In this document: piece after piece, positions 1 to 8,476 of the stretch | Numbering within the stretch: the first letter of the stretch is position 1 | How the letters are laid out: each line of letters starts with the position of its first letter | Assembly: GCA_019750335.1 (NCBI GenBank) | Contig: JAIEOQ010000004.1 | Span: 186,001-250,000 of the forward strand | From: Candidatus Obscuribacterales bacterium | Lineage (GTDB): Bacteria > Cyanobacteriota > Vampirovibrionia > Obscuribacterales > Obscuribacteraceae | DNA: 64,000 nt | Reading direction: 5' to 3' | Position numbers and translations under genes: made by a program | The notes under the pieces: generated by a model | What the model was told of the DNA's origin: nothing | Seen by the model: the letters and a program-made list of their open reading frames with translations, nothing else | The model's database searches: none

Positions 1-75
1 CGATCTATGGAAGCCAGAGGGAATCCGGGATATTCCCATGGCGGTGGGAAGATTCCCATGGAATTATTAAACGGA

Positions 76-1002
76 TTAAAAATTGGTGATTACCGCTGTC
101 GGTGCCATCATTTGTCCGGTCTTTTGCCCGTTGACGTTAGCCGGGTGGAACTGGGTGTAGGGGAAACCGAAATCGGTGGTTTTGTTGCTATATATAGGAA
201 TGCGTCGCATCCCTTGTCCAAATTCGGTGGATTGTCTGGCGTTTAAAGCGCCGATGCCGTTATAACGCATAGCACTGGTGCCAAAATCTTGGATACTTGA
301 GCCGGTGGAGATAGCGTTACCGCCCATGCCGCTATAGCGTCTACCGCCGCCGAGGTCGATCGAGCTATTGCGTGGTCCGTTGCCTGTAGCTACGCCGTAA
401 GGGACGCCATAGCCGGCCATCGGTCCGAGTAGCTCAACTTGATCTTGGCTGCCGTCGCCCTGGAAACCGCCTAAGACACTGCGCCGTCCGCGCAATTCAT
501 ATTGTCTTGTTTGTTGTCCGCTGCGGCGCACGTTAGGAATGGTTGTGTAATAACCGCCGGTTCCGGGTAAGCCGCCGCCGGGTAGAACGCCTGATTGAAT
601 GGCCGGATTGAATGAGCCTGCCGGTGCTTGCAAGCTACCTGGTGCCCAACCTGGTGTGGATGGAGAAGGTGGTGCGTACATGCTAGGACCAAGTTGTCCA
701 GGCATAGCTACCGAAGCCGGATTTAGATAAGTGTTGTAAGAGCCGCCGCTAATACCACCATCGGTATGATTTACCGAAGGAAGCAAAGTTGAGGGACCCA
801 AATGACCGGGATTGACCATGCCGGGCACGGAACCGTCGCCGAATGCCGGTACTTGTCCTGGCGGTGCCGGAATAAACGGTGCGCTGTAAGAGCTGCCGCT
901 GATAAGCGGGTTACGTAAACCACTTACCTGTTGAGCAAAAGCAGCTTGACCGCAGCTTATGCCAAGGGTAATTGCAATTAGACTTACTTTTTTGAGAAGC
1001 AT
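76..1002 (-). CDS. Secreted Gly/Pro-rich protein, tandem paralogue A
   Basis: 308-aa protein of unknown function. Residues 1-23 form a Sec signal peptide (MLLKK, a hydrophobic stretch, then AFAQQ, with cleavage likely after AFA), so it is predicted to be exported. The mature chain is rich in Gly, Pro, Ser, Asn and Tyr, has no cysteine and no recognisable enzyme motif, and is probably low-complexity or disordered. A 50-residue block, LLPSVNHTDGG through STPGWAPG, is identical in the next gene upstream. The two genes are 32 bp apart on the same strand and probably form an operon and a tandem duplication. The start ATG follows a GGAGG-type site (aggaggccgg on the coding strand). Possible roles are a surface or matrix protein; I cannot assign one. 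Confidence 0.85.
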   Translation of the reverse strand: MLLKKVSLIAITLGISCGQAAFAQQVSGLRNPLISGSSYSAPFIPAPPGQVPAFGDGSVPGMVNPGHLGPSTLLPSVNHTDGGISGGSYNTYLNPASVAMPGQLGPSMYAPPSPSTPGWAPGSLQAPAGSFNPAIQSGVLPGGGLPGTGGYYTTIPNVRRSGQQTRQYELRGRRSVLGGFQGDGSQDQVELLGPMAGYGVPYGVATGNGPRNSSIDLGGGRRYSGMGGNAISTGSSIQDFGTSAMRYNGIGALNARQSTEFGQGMRRIPIYSNKTTDFGFPYTQFHPANVNGQKTGQMMAPTAVITNF

Positions 1003-1034
1003 TTTTCCGGCCTCCTAAGAGCCTGGTTTACTAA

Positions 1035-1727
1035 CTAAAATGGCGCGATAGTCATAACACCCATGCCGTTTTTGGGCGACATGCGGTTACCGTATTGGTC
1101 TTGAGTGGGAACAGCGTTGGGAAAAGTTTGTTGGGGACCGTCTTGAGCGGTTTGTCCGTACATTCCTTGACCAAAGTCGAAGCTGCGTGTGCCGCGATAT
1201 TTATAGCGGCCAAAATCGGTGCTTGTTTGTCCGCCCCAGCGGGAGGTGGGAGCATAGCCGGCCAGTCCACCACCGGGCATTACATTGGTTACTGTAACTG
1301 GCGGCGGATAAAAGTCTCTTGGTCCGTGGACGATACCCGGTGCCCAGCCTGGAGTGGACGGGGAGGGCGGTGCGTACATGCTTGGACCAAGTTGCCCGGG
1401 CATAGCTACCGAAGCCGGATTTAGATAAGTATTGTAGGAGCCGCCGCTAATACCACCATCTGTATGATTTACCGATGGCAGCAGAGTGGGCGGACCGAGA
1501 TGACCAGGAACGACGGGAGCCGGTAAAGAGCCATCGCCCATTGCCGGTGCTTGACCTTGTGCTGCCTGAACGTTCGGATAAGCTGAAGTTGCACCATTAA
1601 TAAGCGGTGTCCTTAAGCTTGTTGTCGAAGCGCCGGCATAGTTATATTGAGCTTTTACGGCAAGACAGCTAGAGCCAGCAAATAATGCTGTCAGCAGTAG
1701 AGATGCAAGTTTAAGCCGGTTGCTCAT
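1035..1727 (-). CDS. Secreted Gly/Pro-rich protein, tandem paralogue B
   Basis: 230-aa protein of unknown function, paralogue of the neighbouring downstream gene. The N-terminus (MSNRLKLASLLLTALFAGSSCLAVKAQ) is a signal peptide; the Cys near the cleavage site (GSSC) could alternatively be a lipobox-like cysteine. The mature part is Gly/Pro/Tyr-rich with the same ordered motifs as its partner: a PLI(N/S)G segment, GQxPAxGDGS, PGHLGP, then the identical 50-residue block. The tails differ. It is the first gene of the probable two-gene unit, and its 5' leader contains an 11-bp inverted repeat next to the ribosome-binding site. Function unknown. Confidence 0.85.
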   Translation of the reverse strand: MSNRLKLASLLLTALFAGSSCLAVKAQYNYAGASTTSLRTPLINGATSAYPNVQAAQGQAPAMGDGSLPAPVVPGHLGPPTLLPSVNHTDGGISGGSYNTYLNPASVAMPGQLGPSMYAPPSPSTPGWAPGIVHGPRDFYPPPVTVTNVMPGGGLAGYAPTSRWGGQTSTDFGRYKYRGTRSFDFGQGMYGQTAQDGPQQTFPNAVPTQDQYGNRMSPKNGMGVMTIAPF

Positions 1728-1734
1728 TTGGTCT

Positions 1735-1787
1735 CTTTATGTGTTCTTGGGCAGTGCATTTGATTACACTTTTAGCAACACATAAAG
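1735..1787 (-). promoter_or_regulatory. 11-bp inverted repeat in the leader of paralogue B
   Basis: CTTTATGTGTT (1735-1745) and AACACATAAAG (1777-1787) are perfect reverse complements 31 bp apart, ending 7 bp before the ATG at 1727 on the minus strand. In RNA the 3' arm ends in AAAG, which is the first part of the weak Shine-Dalgarno AAAGAGA. It may be a translational control hairpin or a protein-binding site; which one is inference. Confidence 0.45.
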
Positions 1788-1858
1788 TAGAGCTTTCAGG
1801 GGGCGTTGTCGTTGGTGTTTATACGCAATTCAATGCGGTTTTTCCCACTCTCTAAATA

Positions 1859-2899
1859 TTATTTAGTACTTTTTGCTTGAATATCTTTGGTAACGCTTGT
1901 TTTACGGTGCTGCTTAAAGAATTGCCAGAGCAAGTCATTGGCGTTTACGTCTCTATTGGTTTTGCCGATTACCCTGGCTGGAAGATATTGCAATCCACCC
2001 GGCCAGCAATGACCGCCAGCAAGAACTTTATATAAAAGAACGTCGGCGCCCTCGGCAGAGGCCGGGTAAAAATATTTGGTTACGCTGGTGCCATCGTTTG
2101 GAGACCGGTCGGGTAAAGCTTTGATTTCAGCTCTTTTCGAGCATTTGTTCAAAGTGAGCCAGTGGTTTATTGTGTCGCTTGCTGACAGGACGGCTCCTCT
2201 ATTTTTACTGGCACCGTGCAACCAGGGTAGTGTCACTTGTCCTCCTTGCCAAGGAACTAAAGGATCATCCGTACCCAAAATAAAAACAATCGGTAAGGGG
2301 TTGGTCGGAGGAGGAAAAGCGGCCAGTGCCTCGCTTGTGTTGGCTGCTACGGAGCCGACAGCAGCCAATTTGTCGTTCAAATCGTAAGCTAGACGTTGGC
2401 TAAAAAAACCGCCGTTGGAAATTCCGCAGGCGTAAATTTGTTGTGGATCCACCTTGAAGTTTTTTAATAGATAATCGATGAGCTGGCGAACAAATTTTGT
2501 ATCGTCAACTCCGACTTTCAGATTTATTTTTCGTCCATCTTGCCAATGTTTATCTATACCTCCGGGATAGACAACCATGAAGCCGTTTCGATCGGCGCAA
2601 CGATTCATTCCGGTCAGGGTGTTTACTCCGGAAGCTTGTCCGCCGCCGCCGTGAAAGTTCAAAACTAAAGGAATTGGATTTTCCCTGTCGTAGGAAGGAG
2701 GCAAGTGCACATAATATTCTCGTTCCATATTGTCGACTTGGATTAGGTATTTCTGATCTGGCAAAGTTTGGGGATTGGGAAAGGCTTTAGCATCGCGAAA
2801 GGCTAATGCCGAATGTCCGCTAAGCAGGGTGATGAGCGTAATTGAGAAGCAGGCGATGACAATTGCTCCTCTGGTGCTGAAATGATTTATGTGTTGCAT
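1859..2899 (-). CDS. Secreted PHB-depolymerase-family esterase (LpqC-like)
   Basis: 346-aa alpha/beta-hydrolase of the poly(3-hydroxybutyrate) depolymerase/LpqC type, members of which cleave polyester or feruloyl/acyl esters outside the cytoplasm. A signal peptide spans about residues 1-33 (ending SALAF). Visible landmarks are YYVHLPPSYD, the oxyanion-region segment NFHGGGG, the nucleophile elbow GISNGG (catalytic Ser), an acid-loop segment GTDDPLVPW and the C-terminal GGHCWPGG holding the probable catalytic His. Length fits the single-domain family. The start is ATG with an AAAGGAA-like site upstream. It is a single gene between the secreted paralogues and a repeat-bearing intergenic region. 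A second member of the same superfamily lies at 44544. The substrate cannot be deduced. Confidence 0.85.
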   Translation of the reverse strand: MQHINHFSTRGAIVIACFSITLITLLSGHSALAFRDAKAFPNPQTLPDQKYLIQVDNMEREYYVHLPPSYDRENPIPLVLNFHGGGGQASGVNTLTGMNRCADRNGFMVVYPGGIDKHWQDGRKINLKVGVDDTKFVRQLIDYLLKNFKVDPQQIYACGISNGGFFSQRLAYDLNDKLAAVGSVAANTSEALAAFPPPTNPLPIVFILGTDDPLVPWQGGQVTLPWLHGASKNRGAVLSASDTINHWLTLNKCSKRAEIKALPDRSPNDGTSVTKYFYPASAEGADVLLYKVLAGGHCWPGGLQYLPARVIGKTNRDVNANDLLWQFFKQHRKTSVTKDIQAKSTK

Positions 2900-2937
2900 T
2901 TTCAGTTCCTTTTCTTTATCAACGATGATGCTTTGTC

Positions 2938-3049
2938 ACGGATAAATCTTCGCCGGCGATGAAATTTTGCTAGGGACTAAACTTCGCCGGGGACGGAATT
3001 TCGCCAGAGACTAATCTTTGCTAGGGACGAAATTTCGCCAAGGACGAAG
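2938..3049. repeat. Degenerate 17-bp tandem repeat, about six units
   Basis: Six consecutive units of about 17 bp, consensus ACGAAATTTCGCCAGGG, with variants such as ACTAATCTTTGCTAGGG and ACGGAATTTCGCCAGAG. The period is not a multiple of three and no ORF uses it, so it is non-coding. Each unit has a partly palindromic centre (GAAATTTC). Confidence 0.7.
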
Positions 3050-3386
3050 CGCTTCTGTTTTAGTGATCTTCCATAGGGACAATACAACATACAATTACGG
3101 ACAGAAAAAGTTCCGTTTCTGTTCTTAGTTTTTAGCAAAACCTTTTGCTTTTATTGTCTCTAAATCAAACAAATTTCAGCGCCGCGGATTTCAAGCGGAA
3201 ATTCCGGGTTCCATCAGTGGGATTGATGTAGAAATAATTCGCGCTATTGACATGCACCAAAAGCGGTGACACGATCGCTGGTAGCGGATCTTGGGACTTT
3301 CACCTCCGGTGGTGCAAAATTTTGCAAGAAAATGTTTGTGAAAATCGCCACTTGCCGGTATTATATCGGTCAGAAAGGAACTCGCC
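3050..3386. other. Intergenic region with small hairpins; likely promoter of the coiled-coil gene
   Basis: No gene is seen. It contains ACAGAAA/TTTCTGT (about 3101-3123), AGCAAA/TTTGCT followed by TTTATT (3134-3152, terminator-like), and a 14-bp palindrome TGCAAAATTTTGCA (3313-3326) adjoining CACCTCCGGTGGTG. A TTGACA at 3249 has only a weak partner (CACGAT) 17 bp later, so a promoter for the gene at 3387 is possible but not certain. Confidence 0.4.
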
Positions 3387-3989
3387 GTGGAAAGCCAGAG
3401 AGCACAATTTTCAGAAGATAAGTCAGGAGTCGCTAACTCCGGGATTCATGAGGAATCTGTAACCGTTCAAGGATTGGATGATCTTTTTGAATGGGCATCG
3501 GAGATGGTGGCAGAAGGCCTAGATGGCCGAGCAAGAAAAGCAAGAGATCAACGTGTCAAACGTCAAATCTTGAACATCATTCACCGGAACGCTGATTTAC
3601 AAGCTAAAAGCAAGCATGTAGACGAAGTAACTTATCTGCAACGCCGCGCTATGGCTCTACAAAATTCCCTTGTCGAAAAGCTCGAAGAAATTACTATGCT
3701 GCGCCAAATCATGCTTGGCCAGTATTATTCTTTGCAACGCATTCCTGAGCTTGAAGAAAAAGTTAGCCAGCTGGAATCCATGACCTGGTACAGGGAAGAA
3801 GCTGAAGAAGAGCGGAAGCAATTGATGACCGCTCTTTCGAAGCTAAAGAAGGAGAGAGATTATCTGGAAGATCTCGTTATAGTTAACGAAATCGAAAATT
3901 CACGCTTGTCCAAGCTGCTTGCTGAATCTAAGAGTGAAGTGGAAAAACTCAAGTCGCGTCGATGGTGGCACTGCTTCTTTGTTCGCTAA
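3387..3989 (+). CDS. Coiled-coil protein of unknown function
   Basis: 200-aa soluble protein without signal peptide or membrane segment. From about residue 60 to 190 it is strongly heptad-like and charged (runs such as LVEKLEEITMLRQ, ELEEKVSQLE, EEAEEERKQL, LAESKSEVEKLKSR), predicting a long coiled coil and probably an oligomer. The N-terminal part holds an acidic helix (LDDLFEWASEMVAEGLDG) followed by a basic one. The C-terminus SRRWWHCFFVR is basic-aromatic and could touch membrane. It starts at GTG, supported by AGAAAGGA 8 bp upstream. It is transcribed alone and ends 60 bp before a 10-bp hairpin. I do not recognise a family. Confidence 0.75.
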   Translation: MESQRAQFSEDKSGVANSGIHEESVTVQGLDDLFEWASEMVAEGLDGRARKARDQRVKRQILNIIHRNADLQAKSKHVDEVTYLQRRAMALQNSLVEKLEEITMLRQIMLGQYYSLQRIPELEEKVSQLESMTWYREEAEEERKQLMTALSKLKKERDYLEDLVIVNEIENSRLSKLLAESKSEVEKLKSRRWWHCFFVR

Positions 3990-4047
3990 GTTGCCGGTTC
4001 TACGACTTGTAGATGACAGGCAATCAGCCGATTGGTGAGTTATTTCT

Positions 4048-4079
4048 AAGAGCCGACAGGAGATATCCAGTCGGCTCTT
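4048..4079. terminator. Hairpin terminator between convergent genes
   Basis: A perfect 10-bp stem AAGAGCCGAC / GTCGGCTCTT with a 12-nt loop, followed on the plus strand by GTTTCTCTT. It lies between the coiled-coil gene (ends 3989) and rarA (ends 4087 on the minus strand) and may serve both. Confidence 0.65.
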
Positions 4080-4086
4080 GTTTCTC

Positions 4087-5391
4087 TTAATTCTCTTTTT
4101 TGTTACGAAGCCTGTTCTCTTCTTTTTGATTCTTGATCTTGCCTTCGAATCCACGATCTGTTGGCTCGAAATATTTTGCGTTCTTCAAATCATCGGGCAA
4201 GCATTGCATATCTGTTGTGGCGCCAACATAATCGTGAGCGTATTTATATCCTTTGGCATAACCGATTTCTTTCATCAGATCTGTTGGTGCATTGCGCAAA
4301 TGAAAAGGAACTGGTTGTTGGAGAGTATTTAGCGCATCATGAGCCGCGGCGTTATAAGCTGAATAAACTGCGTTTGATTTTGGACAGTAAGCTAAAAGTA
4401 CGGTGACCTGAGCCAATGCTAGCTTTCCTTCGGGCATGCCGATTAAGTTAACCGCATTCATCGCTGCTACTGTTTGCTCCAAAGCTTGAGGATGCGCTAG
4501 CCCTATATCTTCTGAAGCGAAACGAACAAGCCTTCTGGCTATGTATAAAGGATCTTCTCCGGCCTCTAACATACGTGCAAGCCAATAAAGGCTGGCGTCC
4601 GCATCCGAATTGCGTAAGGATTTATGCAGGGCGGAAATAAGGTTGTAATGGTTCTCTCCTGTTTTGTCGTATTTTAAGATGGTCTGTTGAACGGCATTGC
4701 GAATATCGTCTTCGCTGGCTAGGGTTATCCCCTTACGTTTCATGATGCCGCCTAAAAGCTCAAGACTGTTAAGAGCGGTTCTGGCGTCACCTGTTGAATA
4801 GGTTGCGAGAAGTCGTAATTGATCGTCGTCAATAGAGAGCTTCAGTTTGCCTAATCCTCGCTCCTCGTCTGTGAGCGCTCTCTTTAAGATAGAAGTTACG
4901 TCGTCAATCGATAATTCTTTGAGCACGAAAACTTTTAAGCGTGAGAGCAGAGCTGAATTTAATTCGAAGGAGGGGTTCTCTGTGGTGGCGCCAATCAATA
5001 AGATTGTGCCGCTTTCCACGTAGGGTAAAAAAGCGTCTTGTTGGGCTTTATTGAAGCGATGAATCTCATCAACAAACAGAACGGTTCTCTGTCCGCCGAA
5101 ATTAAAATGGGCATCAGCTTCGGCCATTACGCCCTTGATCTCTTTGATTCCGGAGGTAACTGCCGAAAAGGAGATCCATTTACTTTTGGTTTGACTAGTG
5201 ATCATGCGCGCTAGCGTAGTTTTGCCTACGCCAGGGGGCCCCCAAAGAATGAACGATCTAAGCTCGTCGGCTTCAATCATTTGTCTGAGTAAACCGTTTG
5301 GCGACAACAATGCCTCTTGCCCGACCAACTCATTAAGAGTTTGCGGCCGCATTTTTTCTGCTAGAGGTATTTGTAGACTCTTTGTATTCAT
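4087..5391 (-). CDS. rarA: Replication-associated recombination protein A (RarA/MgsA)
   Basis: 434-aa AAA+ ATPase of the RarA/MgsA/WRNIP1 family, related to clamp-loader subunits, which acts at stalled replication forks. Visible: family N-terminus ([16 protein letters not shown]), Walker [10 protein letters not shown] at residues 51-59, Walker [20 protein letters not shown], sensor-1 segment [18 protein letters not shown], sensor-2 region [12 protein letters not shown], then the helical tetramerisation part with the typical [19 protein letters not shown] and AYNAAAHDA motifs. Length is normal. The last 20 residues are Lys/Glu/Arg-rich. The start ATG has GGAAGG upstream. It stands alone but is close to uvrC and radA, so several genome-maintenance genes are clustered here. 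Confidence 0.97.
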   Translation of the reverse strand: MNTKSLQIPLAEKMRPQTLNELVGQEALLSPNGLLRQMIEADELRSFILWGPPGVGKTTLARMITSQTKSKWISFSAVTSGIKEIKGVMAEADAHFNFGGQRTVLFVDEIHRFNKAQQDAFLPYVESGTILLIGATTENPSFELNSALLSRLKVFVLKELSIDDVTSILKRALTDEERGLGKLKLSIDDDQLRLLATYSTGDARTALNSLELLGGIMKRKGITLASEDDIRNAVQQTILKYDKTGENHYNLISALHKSLRNSDADASLYWLARMLEAGEDPLYIARRLVRFASEDIGLAHPQALEQTVAAMNAVNLIGMPEGKLALAQVTVLLAYCPKSNAVYSAYNAAAHDALNTLQQPVPFHLRNAPTDLMKEIGYAKGYKYAHDYVGATTDMQCLPDDLKNAKYFEPTDRGFEGKIKNQKEENRLRNKKEN

Positions 5392-5508
5392 GTACTAGCC
5401 TTCCATCAATAATATAAGCTTACTCGACTTTAATGATGGTTTGACTATAGCCGCTACAACTAAAATTCTCAAAAATGTTCTTCGTCGCCCGCCCCCTCAA
5501 AAAAATTA

Positions 5509-5685
5509 CTACCTGTAAGAAAAACCGCGTTTTTGCTTACGGAAGGAAAATGAAAGGAGCGGGTAGCCTGGCTCTTCTTTAACAAATAGCGGTTTGCTTA
5601 CAGCTGAAATCTTCGAGGAGTTGAACTTTTTGTTTTATTTCCTCGTTCTATCTATTAGAAAAACCTCGGAATTTCTTACAGGTAG
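5509..5685. promoter_or_regulatory. Inverted and direct repeats before the AbiEi-like gene
   Basis: CTACCTGTAAGAAA (5509-5522) is the perfect reverse complement of TTTCTTACAGGTAG (5672-5685); the second copy lies just before the start codon of the AbiEi/DUF6088-like gene and includes part of its ribosome-binding site. Two further partial copies in direct orientation are CTTACGGAAGGAAAAT (5536-5551) and GCTTACAG (5596-5603). AbiEi-type antitoxins are known to repress their own operons by binding inverted repeats, so these are candidate operators (inference). Confidence 0.55.
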
Positions 5686-5695
5686 GAAAATAAAA

Positions 5696-6385
5696 ATGTG
5701 GACGGCGGCGAAGATCAAAAATCATATTGAAAAGATTGACGATGATAAACTGTTTTCCACTCGCGATTTCTTATCTTATGGGCCAAGACCGGCTGTTGAT
5801 CAAACTCTTTGGCGTTTGGTCAATGCTGGCATTATTATCCGAGTGGCGCGTGGTCTGTTCATTAAAAAGGATGCGGCAATACCCTCGGCGTTTGAAGTTG
5901 CAAAAGCTAAGGCCGAGGCTTTTGGGCGATGTATTGTTACAAGTGGTCTCCAGGCAGCCAGAGATTTAGGCTTGAGTAATGGCAATTCAAGCAAGAGCAA
6001 GGACAGCAGCCATGGTGATGCCGAGCCGAATGTATCGGAAGTAGCTTATGCTACGAATGGACGTACAAGCTCGTTTCGCTTTGGCAAAATTATTATCAAA
6101 CTGATCGGCACCAGCCCTCGTAAGCTAGGGCTAAAAGATGACGCTGTAAATGCTGTTTTGCGAGCGCTATGGCATCACGGTAAAAAGGCTTGTCTGCCAG
6201 AAACAATCAGCCAAGCAACAAACAGACTTGATCGAGTTCAAAGACAAGAATTGAGAGATGCCGAAGGGCTGATGCCATATTGGTTGCAAAAGTGTTTCCA
6301 ATTTTTTCGAAAAGAACCGAAAAGAACAAAAAAGAAAAGAATGGATTTTAATTGGGGATGGGCATATTTTCCTAAATTGGAATGA
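5696..6385 (+). CDS. DUF6088/AbiEi-like winged-helix protein (orphan type IV antitoxin-like)
   Basis: 229 aa from the ATG at 5696. I chose this over an upstream TTG because GGTAGGAAAA stands about 6 bp before it and the family homology begins at MWTAAKIKNHI. The N-terminus (KIKNHIEKIDDDKLFSTRDF, then QTLWRLVNAGIIIRVARGLFIK) is the winged-helix antitoxin domain of AbiEi and DUF6088 proteins; the middle (FGRCIVTSGLQAARDLGLSN, RTSSFRFGKIIIKL) is the usual core, followed by an ALWHHGKK segment. These proteins are normally DNA-binding autorepressors paired with an AbiEii nucleotidyltransferase toxin, but no toxin gene is adjacent. The C-terminus is very Lys/Arg-rich, and a different frame stays open past the stop (see findings), so the 3' end may be frameshifted. 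The low-GC, A-rich tail suggests acquired DNA. Confidence 0.75.
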   Translation: MWTAAKIKNHIEKIDDDKLFSTRDFLSYGPRPAVDQTLWRLVNAGIIIRVARGLFIKKDAAIPSAFEVAKAKAEAFGRCIVTSGLQAARDLGLSNGNSSKSKDSSHGDAEPNVSEVAYATNGRTSSFRFGKIIIKLIGTSPRKLGLKDDAVNAVLRALWHHGKKACLPETISQATNRLDRVQRQELRDAEGLMPYWLQKCFQFFRKEPKRTKKKRMDFNWGWAYFPKLE

Positions 6386-6542
6386 CCAAGCTGAGATCTT
6401 GCATAAATTAGAAGCGCAAAATAAGCCTTTGCTCTCGCTCACTGACCTAAAAACAAGGATGGTAGCAGCGATAGTAAAAAAGTACCGAGCATTATCCAAA
6501 CCATTATCTTGTAATGCTTGCGAAAAAATTCCAACATGAATT

Positions 6543-8435
6543 TTACTCTTTTCCTTGTATATCGTTTGGATCTTCGTCGGCGGGAGTATCTGGGTGTAAG
6601 TGCATATAAATGCTGTTTGCGATTTTATCCGAAATTCCCGGCACCAATCTTATCTCATCCACCGATGCTTTTTTCAAGCTTTCAAAAGTGCCGAAATGTG
6701 TAAGCAAAATTTTGCGCCGCTGGTTGCCAACTCCGGGCAGTTGATCAAATCCTGAGGCTAAAGAACGCTTGGCGCGTCGTTTTCGATGAAATGTAATGGC
6801 AAAACGATGGGCTTCGTCCCGTACTCTTTGCAATAAGTGCAACGCCTCGCTTCTGCGTGCCAGAAGATAGGGTGTTGATTGATGCGGCTTGTATACTTCC
6901 TCTTGTTTTTTTGCTAATCCGATAATATTCAAATCGTTGATTTGCAATTCGGCTAGAGCTTCAAGCGCGGCGTTTAGCTGACCTTTGCCGCCATCAATAA
7001 TAGTCAGATCCGGTAATTTTTTTCCTTCTTCTAAGAGGCGCTTGAAGCGTCTGCCGACGACTTCTTTCATCGAAGCGAAATCGTTGGGAACGCCTTCCAC
7101 ACCTTTGATCTTAAAAGTCCTGTAGTCTGATTTTTTTGCTAAACCGTTCTCAAAAACAACGAGGCTTGCTACGTTATCGCTGCCTTGTATGTTTGAAATG
7201 TCAAAACATTCTATTCGTTTAGGTAATTTTGATAAATCCAAATCTTCTTGAAGCCTGGTCAAAAGAGCAAGAATACCGGCTGATAATTCCTCGTCTTTGA
7301 CTTCTTTTTCAAGAGCTAGGTCGGCGTTCTTTTTCGCTATTTCCATAATGCGCAGTTTGTCGCCGCGAGCGGGAACGCTGACATAAACATTGCGGCCCGC
7401 TTTCTGAGCGAGCACGTCTTGCAATAGAGCCAGATCTTCGATTGGATGCTGCAGCAAAACATCTCGTGGTAAAGAAACTTTTTCGCTCTCGGCATAATAT
7501 TGTTCAGTAAAGCTTTGGTAAGCCTCATCATAACCTGTATGCTCGACCAGTGGCAGATTGAAAACTTCGGACCCGATAAGCTTTCCTTCGCGGATTCGAA
7601 TCAGGCATAAAGCGATAATCCTGTCGGTATGAGCTTCGGCAATGGCATCGATACTGACTTTTGGATCTTGAAAAAAAACTTGTTGTTTCTCAAGAACTGA
7701 TCTTAAAGCGAGGAGCCGATCGCGAAGTTTCGCCGCCTCCTCAAAATTTAAAGCTTCCGATGCCAATTGCATCTCCTTTTCCAATTTGGACAGTGCCAAA
7801 TTTTGCGAGCCGGAAAGAAACAGTTCGACTTGTTGAACTATTTGGTTGTAAAACGTTTCTGGAACAAGATTTTGACAGGGTCCTAAGCAAAGCCCGATAT
7901 GGAAGTTCATGCAAGGACGATCTTTGAATAAAGGCTTCTTTCGCTGGCGCATGGGAAATACTTTGCGCAACACGCGGACCGTTTCCCACATCAAGCCTGA
8001 TTCAACATAAGGTCCAAAAACTTTAGCTTTCGGATTTGCCTGTTTGTATTTCAATGGATCGCGGATCATGATCAAGCGCGGAAAGCTCTCTTCATAAGTT
8101 ATGCATAGCCAGGGATAACGTTTATCATCCTTTAGATGAACGTTGTAGCGAGGCATATGCTTGCGTACAAGTGTCGCTTCCAGAAGTAACGCTTCTTTTT
8201 CCGAGTTGGTAACAATGGTTTCGATGCCGGTAATTTTAGGGACGAGTACGGCTAATTTCGGTCTACCTGACCAACCCATTTCGTTCCAGTAGGAGCGTAC
8301 TCGCGATTTTAAATTCAAAGCTTTGCCGATATAAATGATTTCGTCCTGCAAATTTTTGAATATGTAGACGCCAGGATTATCCGGCAGCTTACTTAGCTGT
8401 TCCAGAAGCAGGTTCTTTTGTTCTTTGTTTATCAC
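6543..8435 (-). CDS. uvrC: Excinuclease ABC subunit C (UvrC)
   Basis: 630-aa nucleotide-excision-repair endonuclease that makes both incisions around UvrB-bound lesions. Domains in order: GIY-YIG nuclease (LPDNPGVYIFKN, EIIYIGKALNLKSRVRSYW, residues about 16-100), a cysteine cluster (RPCMNFHIGLCLGPC), the UVR helical hairpin that binds UvrB (about 205-240), the RNase H-like C-terminal nuclease (RIECFDISNIQGSD, DLTIIDGGKGQL, with Asp residues visible) and tandem HhH motifs (LPGVGNQRRKILLTHFG, VPGISDKIANSIY). Full length for the family. The start is GTG at 8435 with no clear ribosome-binding site. The gene follows radA by 41 bp on the same strand, so the two are probably co-transcribed. Confidence 0.98.
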   Translation of the reverse strand: MINKEQKNLLLEQLSKLPDNPGVYIFKNLQDEIIYIGKALNLKSRVRSYWNEMGWSGRPKLAVLVPKITGIETIVTNSEKEALLLEATLVRKHMPRYNVHLKDDKRYPWLCITYEESFPRLIMIRDPLKYKQANPKAKVFGPYVESGLMWETVRVLRKVFPMRQRKKPLFKDRPCMNFHIGLCLGPCQNLVPETFYNQIVQQVELFLSGSQNLALSKLEKEMQLASEALNFEEAAKLRDRLLALRSVLEKQQVFFQDPKVSIDAIAEAHTDRIIALCLIRIREGKLIGSEVFNLPLVEHTGYDEAYQSFTEQYYAESEKVSLPRDVLLQHPIEDLALLQDVLAQKAGRNVYVSVPARGDKLRIMEIAKKNADLALEKEVKDEELSAGILALLTRLQEDLDLSKLPKRIECFDISNIQGSDNVASLVVFENGLAKKSDYRTFKIKGVEGVPNDFASMKEVVGRRFKRLLEEGKKLPDLTIIDGGKGQLNAALEALAELQINDLNIIGLAKKQEEVYKPHQSTPYLLARRSEALHLLQRVRDEAHRFAITFHRKRRAKRSLASGFDQLPGVGNQRRKILLTHFGTFESLKKASVDEIRLVPGISDKIANSIYMHLHPDTPADEDPNDIQGKE

Positions 8436-8476
8436 GCGCTATAGCAGTTTAACTGTCGCTTTTGGGCGATCCCTGT

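Noticed and set aside
7..246. Plus-strand ORF of 79 codons at the left edge
   Set aside because: It is antisense to the secreted Gly-rich gene, has no ribosome-binding site and no coding-type composition. The short stretch 1-75 shows only a repeated ATTCCCATGG and a weak GGGAAT/ATTCCC stem.
2938..3049. CRISPR array
   Set aside because: Units are contiguous, only 17 bp long and degenerate, with no spacers and no cas genes.
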